In this document: piece by piece, positions 57,787 to 64,000 of the stretch
Layout: each line of letters starts with the position of its first letter
How positions within the stretch are numbered: the first letter of the stretch is position 1
Assembly: GCA_035297265.1 (NCBI GenBank)
Contig: DATGZH010000010.1
Span: 18,909 to 82,908 of the forward strand
Direction: 5' to 3'
Length of the DNA stretch: 64,000 bases
Source: DATGZH01 sp035297265
Lineage (GTDB): Bacteria; Actinomycetota; Acidimicrobiia; Acidimicrobiales; RAAP-2
Made by a program: the position numbers and the translations under genes
The notes under the pieces: generated by a model
The model's database searches: none
Seen by the model: the letters and a program-made list of their open reading frames with translations, nothing else
Told to the model about the DNA's origin: nothing

Positions 57787-59520
57787 ATGGAGCGGGCGAG
57801 GATCGGCACCCTGGACGAGCTCCGGACGAAGGGCTGTCTCAGCGGGAAGGTGGGCTCCCACCCGGTGTGCGTGTTCTGGAGCGACGGCCAGGCCCTGGCG
57901 GTGGACGACCGCTGTCCGCACATGGGGTTCCCGCTGCACCACGGCACGGTCGAGAACGGTCTTCTGACCTGCCACTGGCACCACGCACGCTTCGACCTGG
58001 CCTCGGGAGGCACGCTCGACCCGTTCGCCGACGACGTGAGGGCCCACACGGTCGACGTCGAGGGCACCGAGGTGTTCGTGGTCCTCCGCCCGACCTCCGA
58101 CCCAGTCGCCCACCACCTGCGCCGACTCGGCGAAGGCCTCGAACAGGGACTCACGCTCGTGACGGCCAAGGCCGTCCTCGGCCTGCTCGACGCGCTCGGG
58201 CCCGAGGAAGGGGCGGCGGCGGCGGTGCGGGCCGGGGTCGACTTCGGGGTGCAGAACCGCGAGGGCGGCTGGGGGGCCGGCCTGACCGTGCTCACCGCGA
58301 TGGCGAACGTCCTCCCTGTCCTCGCCCCCGCCGACCGGCCCCTCGCCCTCGTCCACGGCCTGGCGTTCGTGTCCCGCGACACCCGGGGCCACCCACCCCG
58401 CTTCGCCCTCTCCCCCCTCGAGGCCGACATCGACCTCACCAGGTTGGCGTCGTGGTACCGCCGGTTCGTCGAGACCCGCAACGGCGATGCCGCCGAACGG
58501 GTGTTGGCCACCGCGGCGGCGGGCACCGCCGGGCCCTCCGGGATGGCCGCCCTCATGGGCGCGGCGGTCACCGACCACGTCTTCGTCGACGGCGGTCACA
58601 CGATCGACTTCACGAACAAGGCCTTCGAGGCCCTCGAGCACCTCGGGTGGGAGCGCGGCCCCGTCGTCCTGCCGACCCTGGCCCAGGAGACGGCGGCCGC
58701 CTCCCGCTCGGAGGAGTCCGGTGCCTGGCGCCACCCCTACGACCTGGCCGGCCTCCTCGCACCGGTCCAGGCCGGCGGAGCCACCGATGCGGCGGCCCGA
58801 GGCGGGTTCGACGGGGACGTCGACGTCGACGCCCTCGCCTGGGCGGTCCTCGGCCACGACCCCGCCGACGTCGTGGCCCGGCTGGACGACGCGGTGGCGC
58901 GGGGTGCCACCGACGAGGAGCTGGCCCGGGCCGTCGCCTACGCGGCAGCCCTCCGACTCGTCCGGTTCCACACCCAGAACGACCACGGCGACTGGGACGT
59001 CGTCCACCACGGGTTCACCGCGGCGAACGCCGTCCACCAGATGATCCGCCGCTCGCCCGCGCCCGAGCTCGCCCGCGGCATCTACCAGGGTGCGCTCAAG
59101 GTGTTCTTGGACCGCTTCTTGAACGTCCCAGCGGCGCGGCTCCCCGCCGCCAACCCCGTGGCTGCCCGGGCCCCGGACCTGGCCGAGCTTCAGGCCTGTT
59201 GGGACCAGGAGGGCCTCGTCGACGAGGCCGGGGCCATCGTCTTCGGCTGGCTGCGGTCGGGCGGCGACCAGGGGGCCGTCGTGGCCGCGCTCGGCTCCGC
59301 TCTCCTCGCCGAGGACGCCGACTTCCACTGGTACCAGACCTACGAGGCGGCCGTCCGGCAGGCCGCCGCCTGGCCACTGGGTTCGGAGCAGGCCGCGCTG
59401 ATCCTCGCCGGTGCGGCACGCTTCCTCGCCGCCCACACCCCGACCCGCCGGGAGCTCGCCCAGGTCGTCCGCATCGCCACCCGCCTCCGACGAGGCGACG
59501 CCCTCTACGAGGAGATCTGA
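57787..59520 (+). CDS. Two-domain Rieske [2Fe-2S] protein with long helical C-terminus
   Basis: A 577-aa cytosolic protein. Residues about 1-105 are a Rieske ferredoxin domain with ligands in DRCPHMGFPL and LTCHWHHARFD. Residues about 110-577 are almost all helical, rich in His and Ala (FHTQNDHGDWDVVHHGFTAANAVHQM; DADFHWYQTYEAAVRQ), resembling the questin-oxidase-like superfamily, a weak match by pattern. The His-rich part could hold a second metal. It follows the amidohydrolases and may oxidise the same substrate. Confidence 0.82.
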   Translation: MERARIGTLDELRTKGCLSGKVGSHPVCVFWSDGQALAVDDRCPHMGFPLHHGTVENGLLTCHWHHARFDLASGGTLDPFADDVRAHTVDVEGTEVFVVLRPTSDPVAHHLRRLGEGLEQGLTLVTAKAVLGLLDALGPEEGAAAAVRAGVDFGVQNREGGWGAGLTVLTAMANVLPVLAPADRPLALVHGLAFVSRDTRGHPPRFALSPLEADIDLTRLASWYRRFVETRNGDAAERVLATAAAGTAGPSGMAALMGAAVTDHVFVDGGHTIDFTNKAFEALEHLGWERGPVVLPTLAQETAAASRSEESGAWRHPYDLAGLLAPVQAGGATDAAARGGFDGDVDVDALAWAVLGHDPADVVARLDDAVARGATDEELARAVAYAAALRLVRFHTQNDHGDWDVVHHGFTAANAVHQMIRRSPAPELARGIYQGALKVFLDRFLNVPAARLPAANPVAARAPDLAELQACWDQEGLVDEAGAIVFGWLRSGGDQGAVVAALGSALLAEDADFHWYQTYEAAVRQAAAWPLGSEQAALILAGAARFLAAHTPTRRELAQVVRIATRLRRGDALYEEI

Positions 59521-59718
59521 AACCGGCGGCCACCCGCTCGGGACCGCGCCGTCCGCCGCACGCAGCTCAGCGACTCCGCCATTAACCGAGGCGATGTCGA
59601 TCTCGATGTTCAACCAAGCCGGGTACCACGCAGATCGGGCCGGAAGTGTCGCCCGACGAGGTTCCCCGGGCAACCCGGGCTGCCCGTCGATGGCGTCGGC
59701 ACTGATCGCTCCGAACCT

Positions 59719-59784
59719 CGAACAGCGAAGATCGCCCCACCGACGCCGACGGCGTCCGTCGTCTTAGGACCCGATCGCTGTTCG
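59719..59784. terminator. Nested inverted repeats between convergent genes
   Basis: An outer perfect 10-bp repeat CGAACAGCGA (59719-59728) / TCGCTGTTCG (59775-59784) encloses an inner GACGCC-GAC-GGCGTC hairpin (59742-59756). Placed between the ends of the Rieske gene and the repeat protein gene, it is a likely bidirectional terminator. The rest of 59521-59785 holds no gene. Confidence 0.55.
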
Positions 59785-59785
59785 C

Positions 59786-60670
59786 CTAATAGACGACCGC
59801 AGCGCCGTAGCCGGCAACATTGCCGTTCTGCTGCAGCAACCAGTACCCCCGAACCGTCCCGCCCATCGCCACCACCGGCACGCCCGGGGTGAGACCGGCC
59901 GACGTCAACGGGTAGGACAACGCCGTGCCGAAGGGGTAGACGTCGCCCGCCTTGTCAGCCAGCCAGAATCCTCCGCCGTCGGGCGACGCAGCCATGGCGA
60001 CGATTGGAGTCGTCAGGCCGGGCGGTGGCGGCGGCGGGCTAATCGGGATCGAAGCGGCGTCGCCGAAGGGGAAGACGTCCCCCTTCTTGTTCACTTGCCA
60101 ATAGCCGAGCTTATCGATCGTCGGTACGAGGGCGACGATGCTCCCATGGTGCTTGACGGAGAAGGCCCCACCGTCGTACCCGGCCGTGCCGAAGGCATAG
60201 ACGTCCCCACTCGAGTCCGTCAACCAGTAACCGTCGTCGCTCGGTCCATCGGCAATGCTCACGATCGGGTGGGTGATCGTGATCCCGGTGAGCGACCCCC
60301 AGTTCATGGCGTCGCCATAGTTGGCGACGTCCCCCGCCTTGTCGACCAGCCAGTAGCCATAGCCACTCTCGGTGGCGGCAATACCCACCACCGGTCCAAA
60401 GTTCGCCGGTGGCGAGCACGGGCAGGTGGCGTCGTTGTAGGCGATGGTGTCACCCTTCGAGTCGGTGATCCAATAGCCCATGCCGGTGCTCGTCGCGGCG
60501 AACCCCACGTAGTGCGCCTTGCCCGCGGAGGCCGGTAGTGCTGGGACAGCGAGCAATGCGACGCCCAGCACGCCGCTCGCCAGCAAAGCAAGCGCGCGGG
60601 TTCGAATCCTGTTTCGATTGGATCCCTGCACTTCGTCCGCTGCCGGTCGACGCCCACGGGACACGGTCAT
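59786..60670 (-). CDS. Secreted protein with GYWL beta-propeller-like repeats
   Basis: A 294-aa exported protein: a signal with ALALLASGVLGVALLAVPALPASA, then about five repeats of 40-50 residues with the pattern GYW(L/I)-x4-GD(V/T)-x(2-3)-(F/Y)G-A, for example GYWLVDKAGDVANYGDA and GGFWLADKAGDVYPFGTA, and a Pro-rich insert. Such repeats are plentiful in Acidimicrobiales surface proteins. Probably a short beta-propeller or stacked-sheet adhesin. The ATG at 60668-60670 has AGGAGGAGG; role unknown. Confidence 0.82.
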   Translation of the reverse strand: MTVSRGRRPAADEVQGSNRNRIRTRALALLASGVLGVALLAVPALPASAGKAHYVGFAATSTGMGYWITDSKGDTIAYNDATCPCSPPANFGPVVGIAATESGYGYWLVDKAGDVANYGDAMNWGSLTGITITHPIVSIADGPSDDGYWLTDSSGDVYAFGTAGYDGGAFSVKHHGSIVALVPTIDKLGYWQVNKKGDVFPFGDAASIPISPPPPPPGLTTPIVAMAASPDGGGFWLADKAGDVYPFGTALSYPLTSAGLTPGVPVVAMGGTVRGYWLLQQNGNVAGYGAAVVY

Positions 60671-60696
60671 CAGACCTCCTCCTTGGTCGGAGGGCC

Positions 60697-60702
60697 AGTG
60701 TA
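60697..60702 (-). promoter_or_regulatory. Putative -10 box of the GYWL-repeat gene
   Basis: TACACT on the minus strand, followed by a leader of about 20 bases with an AGGAGGAGG ribosome-binding site. Confidence 0.35.
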
Positions 60703-60921
60703 CAGATGACCGCCGAACCGCTCATCCGAAGGGGTGCCACGATCCCGGTCGGCGGGACCTCCAAGAACGCCTCTGATGCCCCCGCCGAGGTGCGAGGCCC
60801 CTGAGTGTGCCCTTTGCAGCTGTCCACCCCGGTACTGCCCGTCGCCGGCGCGGGACCGGCCGCGGAGCATCCACGGACTCGGGCCGTCCGATGGACGGCG
60901 CAAGCTTGAAACCTGAAAGAA
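60703..60921. other. Intergenic region (219 bp)
   Basis: No gene supported. Short frames here have no ribosome-binding site or recognisable protein features. Confidence 0.4.
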
Positions 60922-61422
60922 TTATGGAATCTGGGGAAGCTGCGCGATATAGCAAGAGACAACGGTACGGTGGCTCGATGCTTCAACCCCTAACAAGACT
61001 TCGACGTCATTAGCGTCAGCCTCCAACGTTCCAGCATCAGATTGCGACTCCGTGTACCAGCCATAGTTGTTGGAACCATTTGCTAATGATTCCAAATCGT
61101 CTCGTAAGACACTGTCGGTCCGAATCAGCTCATGAATGGTGACTCTTGCCCTCGTCGGCCAATGATCATTCGACAGAGTGCTCTTGAACGCTCGCAGTGT
61201 CCCGACCAGAGTGATGGCGGCGCCGTTGGCGTTCAAGCTCGTCGACTCAGCCTCCGCATTGAAGAAGGCAGGTAGGCCGTCCTCCACCGGTACGTACGCG
61301 GTCAGGAAAGTGGCGCATGCAGTCACGGCTTCCGAACGAGAACTTGATGTGGCGATCGTTGCGGCGCCAGCGGTCAGCGCCAATAGCGCCACGAGTAGGC
61401 ACCACGGGACCCATCGATGCAT
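60922..61422 (-). CDS. Small secreted or anchored protein of unknown function
   Basis: A 166-aa protein with the signal segment WVPWCLLVALLALTAGAAT, then helices and polar segments (SEAVTACATFLTAYVPVEDG; TRARVTIHELIRTDSVLRDDLESLA; EADANDVEVLLG). Two Cys in the mature part (TACAT, VSCYIA) could pair. The ATG at 61420-61422 starts the signal peptide; an ATG 36 bases upstream is possible. GC is clearly lower than the window average. No family recognised. Confidence 0.6.
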   Translation of the reverse strand: MHRWVPWCLLVALLALTAGAATIATSSSRSEAVTACATFLTAYVPVEDGLPAFFNAEAESTSLNANGAAITLVGTLRAFKSTLSNDHWPTRARVTIHELIRTDSVLRDDLESLANGSNNYGWYTESQSDAGTLEADANDVEVLLGVEASSHRTVVSCYIAQLPQIP

Positions 61423-61872
61423 GCCTAGATGGTGCCACTCCGATCCCGCATACTGCATGAACTCGATCTTGCCCAGCTTCTAGCCCCACGCGCTCGATGG
61501 ACTGTCAACAGGGATGCCCACGCCCGGGAGCTGCTCCATCCGCAACCATCCGCCGGAGTCGATGGTCTATGGCGTTTGCATCACTTGTCCGACCAGAATG
61601 CCCAGTTTGCAGAATCGCGAATCCTTTCCGCCACCTCCACTCCTCGGACGCTATCTTCGGTCTCGGGAGCAAACCGGACCATCTCCACTCCAAGAAGCGC
61701 GGCATCCTCCAAGGAACTCGGGCTGCGTTCGAAGACGATGACTTATGGTGTCATAGCCCCACTTGAGCAACCTCGATCGCGTCCACCACCTGCGCAGAAG
61801 GACGTTCCGGCAATCCAGATCGATATGCGTTCCACAGGAGTTACGCTGCCCGCGCGGGCCCGGGAGGTCCTT
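61423..61872. other. Low-GC region without a supported gene (450 bp)
   Basis: The sequence is notably poorer in GC. Open frames are short, lack ribosome-binding sites and have no recognisable motif. It may be a decayed gene or promoter region of the cupin gene. Confidence 0.4.
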
Positions 61873-62199
61873 ATGGACGAATCCAGTGAACTGTACGAGC
61901 GCGTTGGGCATCACGCGGAGAGGCCTGGGTTTCGGATATCCGAAATCCGGCTGAGCCCGACCCAACATGTCCCATGGCACCATCACTCAAACATCGAGGA
62001 CACCTTTTACGTACTGGGCGGACGCATCCGGATCACCCTCCATCTGCCAGACGAAGCGATCGAGTTGGGCGTCGGTGAGAGCTGGGCACCTGTCCGAAGA
62101 AGACGCCCCCATCTCGTCACGAACGCGGGCGCCGATCCAGCGAGCTTCCTGGTGCTTCAGGGCATGGGCGACTACGACTTTGTTCCAGGGACCGGGTAG
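61873..62199 (+). CDS. Cupin-domain protein
   Basis: A 108-aa single-domain cupin. Motif 1 is VPWHHHSNIEDTFYVLGGRI with three His and a Glu for metal binding; motif 2 is PHLVTNAGADPASFLVLQG. The ATG at 61873 was chosen because GGGAGG lies six bases upstream; an earlier ATG at 61825 lacks one. The family includes small dioxygenases, isomerases and sugar-binding proteins; the function here is not assignable. Confidence 0.75.
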   Translation: MDESSELYERVGHHAERPGFRISEIRLSPTQHVPWHHHSNIEDTFYVLGGRIRITLHLPDEAIELGVGESWAPVRRRRPHLVTNAGADPASFLVLQGMGDYDFVPGTG

Positions 62200-62350
62200 T
62201 TGCCCGCTGACCCGGATGTGCCATCCCCCGGCAGAGACGTCCCCGAACGCCGGTTCTGTGGCTGGGACCCCATGCCGACCAGCTGTTGCGAACCGGACGT
62301 GCAACGGACGACGACGGCATGGCGGCGCCAAGGGCAGACTGTCTGATGTG

Positions 62351-63682
62351 GTGACCGACGCTCCAAACACCCAGTACACCCGCTCGGCCGATGGTACCAA
62401 CCTCGCCTACCAGATGAGTGGGGACGGACCGCTCGAACTGGTTTTCGTGCCCGCCCCTATTCCGATCGATCTCCTCTCCGACGATCCTGGGTTTATGCGT
62501 CTTCGCAGGCGCCTGGAGACCTTCAGTTGCACGGTCTGGTTCGACGCCAGGGGCATTGGCGCGTCGGAGGGTGACCCACGAACGGCCTTGGTGGGCGACA
62601 TCTCCGATGCTGACCTGACGGCTGTCATGGACGCGGTGGGATTCGAGCGACCGGCGTTGGCCGGCGCGGATCCAGGCATGCCCCAGATCCACTTCGCGGC
62701 TACCCATCCCGAGCGGGTGAGCGCCCTGGTTCTCGTCAATAGCTATGCGCATTACGTGCGGGAGGACGACTACCTCTGGGGCGTTCCGCCCCAGACCGTC
62801 AATCAGTTCGTGGCCACCGTCCAAGAGGGTTGGGGGACGAGCAGAGCGGTGGATTTCGTTGCCCCCAGCCGAAGCGCTGACCAACGGTTTCGAGATTGGT
62901 ACGCCCGTGCCGGGCGCTTCGGCGGCAGTCCCAATCAATTCGCTGACATTGTTCGCGCCAGCTTCGAAGCAGACTTGCGTAGCCTTCTGCCTTCGATTTC
63001 ATGTCCCACTCTGGTTTTGCATAGCGAGAACAACCGTTACATCCGACTGGGCGCGGGTCAGTACCTGGCCGAACACATCCCAAATGCCCATCTGGTCGTA
63101 CTCCCCGGCGATGACCACCTGTTCTTCGCCGGCGACATCGACACCTTGGCCGACGAGATCGAGGAGTTCTTGACCGGTAGCCGCAGCGGGGGCGAGGGCG
63201 ATGTTCTCAGCATGACCATCCTCTTCACCGACATCGTGGCCTCAACCGAGCACCAGTCGCGAGTCGGTCCTCGCACGTGGTCACGGCTAACCGACCACCA
63301 CGACGCCATGGTCCGGGCCCTACTCGCCCGCCATCGCGGACACGAAGTGAAGACGACGGGGGACGGCTTCTTGGCCACCTTCGACGCCACCGGGAGGGCC
63401 TTGCGCTGTGCCGCGGACATCGTGGCGGGTGCCAAAGACCTTGGGCTGGATTTGCGGGCGGGAGTGCACACTGGAGAGATCGAGGTTCGTGGCGATGACA
63501 TCGCCGGCCTGGCGGTCACCATCGCAAAGCGAGTGTGCGACCTGGCAGGCCCGGGCGAGGTGCTCGCCACGAGAACGGTGGCCGATCACGTCGTGGGCTC
63601 GGCTATTGAGTTCGAGGACCGAGGCGAGCGCAGGCTAAAGGGGGTCCCCGGCACCTGGCGGCTGTTCAGGGTGGTCGGTTAA
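62351..63682 (+). CDS. Alpha/beta-hydrolase fused to class III nucleotide cyclase
   Basis: A 443-aa fusion like mycobacterial Rv1900c. Residues 1-275 are an alpha/beta-hydrolase fold (FVPAPIPIDLLSDDPG; WFDARGIGASEG), but the nucleophile elbow reads AGADPGMP, with Asp where Ser is expected. Residues about 285-443 are a class III cyclase: metal Asp in LFTDIVAST and TTGDGFLATF with substrate Lys in VKTTGDG, and LAVTIAKRV in place of the usual VNxAxR. The GTG at 62351 is the likely start (GTG at 62348 is adjacent). cAMP synthesis is plausible. Confidence 0.85.
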   Translation: MTDAPNTQYTRSADGTNLAYQMSGDGPLELVFVPAPIPIDLLSDDPGFMRLRRRLETFSCTVWFDARGIGASEGDPRTALVGDISDADLTAVMDAVGFERPALAGADPGMPQIHFAATHPERVSALVLVNSYAHYVREDDYLWGVPPQTVNQFVATVQEGWGTSRAVDFVAPSRSADQRFRDWYARAGRFGGSPNQFADIVRASFEADLRSLLPSISCPTLVLHSENNRYIRLGAGQYLAEHIPNAHLVVLPGDDHLFFAGDIDTLADEIEEFLTGSRSGGEGDVLSMTILFTDIVASTEHQSRVGPRTWSRLTDHHDAMVRALLARHRGHEVKTTGDGFLATFDATGRALRCAADIVAGAKDLGLDLRAGVHTGEIEVRGDDIAGLAVTIAKRVCDLAGPGEVLATRTVADHVVGSAIEFEDRGERRLKGVPGTWRLFRVVG

Positions 63683-64000
63683 GGGGAGTTGGGCGCTTGA
63701 GACATCGATGACAGAGATCGATGACATCGCTCCAGCCGTTGGAATAGCACCATCCGTAGGCCACTCTCATTGCCCGATCTTCGACCCGAACTCACCGACA
63801 ACGCCCACGCTGCACGACAATGTGGCCGAACTCGTCAGCCGGTCAGATTCTCGGGTAGCAATCGAACCTTGGGGTTCCGCCGAAATGCTCACCAGGAATG
63901 ATGTGGTGTCGGAGGGCCGAACCAGGCAAACCCCGACTGGCGGGTCCAGGAGTGGGCTTCCTGAAGCCTGAGGGGCGTCCACCCTGAGCCGTGGATCTGC
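63683..64000. other. Window end without a supported gene (318 bp)
   Basis: An 87-codon frame at 63708-63971 lacks a ribosome-binding site and any recognisable motif, so I leave it uncalled. Confidence 0.35.

Noticed and set aside
60596..60612. GGTTCGAATCC resembling a tRNA T-arm
   Set aside because: No acceptor, D or anticodon arms fit around it, and it lies inside the signal-peptide coding part of the GYWL-repeat protein.
61497..61766. 89-codon plus-strand frame
   Set aside because: No ribosome-binding site, unusual residue composition, no recognisable domain.
63708..63971. 87-codon frame near the window end
   Set aside because: No ribosome-binding site, no motif and unremarkable composition.

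Overview
This is a 64-kb chromosomal segment of a high-GC actinobacterium, most likely from class Acidimicrobiia. The taxonomic clues are the tlyA-nadK-recN-pyrG-Nudix-xerD-scpA-scpB-rluB-cmk neighbourhood shared with actinobacteria such as Mycobacterium, dense GTG/ATG-TGA 4-nt gene overlaps, a DUF3151 gene, paired wax-ester synthase/DGAT genes, an F420-type nitroreductase, and a secreted protein with GYWL..G.V..FG.A repeats of the kind common in Acidimicrobiales. No rRNA, tRNA, CRISPR array, intact insertion sequence or prophage was recognised.

Housekeeping half (1-16.5 kb, mostly minus strand). Reading right to left: universal stress protein, HAD phosphatase, a phasin-like protein with a Lys/Ala histone-like tail, tlyA, nadK, recN, pyrG, Nudix, xerD, a DksA/TraR zinc-finger protein and an M50 protease. 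trpS lies in the opposite direction, followed by scpA, scpB, an rRNA pseudouridine synthase, aroH, tyrA, aroA and cmk (cut by the window edge). DNA repair, chromosome segregation, rRNA modification, cofactor and nucleotide supply and aromatic amino acid synthesis are packed together.

Transport and lipid region (16.5-32.5 kb). A carbohydrate or glycerol-phosphate type ABC importer (ATPase, two permeases, binding protein) ends at a strong hairpin. It faces an SDR / QueA-like / SufR-like operon. DUF3151 and two tandem WS/DGAT acyltransferases follow, then an Old Yellow Enzyme-like oxidoreductase, SDRs, a methyltransferase, a SnoaL-like protein and an SGNH hydrolase.

Accessory metabolic locus (32.6-50.4 kb). 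This is the most interesting part. It contains an FAD oxidoreductase fused to DUF5995 and an operon with a polyprenyl diphosphate synthase carrying a GGPP-synthase-like second Asp motif and an F420-type reductase. Diverging from that operon are two unknown proteins, a 1038-aa nucleotide-cyclase/AAA/TPR regulator and a second FAD oxidoreductase. A multi-spanning membrane protein, a Tat-type Rieske protein and a fatty-acid-hydroxylase-superfamily enzyme follow. I infer an isoprenoid/lipid synthesis-and-oxidation system; no substrate can be assigned from sequence alone.

Catabolic and variable end (50.4-64 kb). Here are a sulfatase, a secreted Cys-rich protein, an acyl-CoA dehydrogenase, two TIM-barrel amidohydrolases and a two-domain Rieske protein. 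The last 4 kb is less dense and visibly lower in GC, with a repeat-containing secreted protein, a small secreted protein, a cupin and an alpha/beta-hydrolase-cyclase fusion. A recurring signal across the window is a TANNNT -10 hexamer only 6-8 nt before the start codon of at least nine genes, which predicts leaderless mRNAs.
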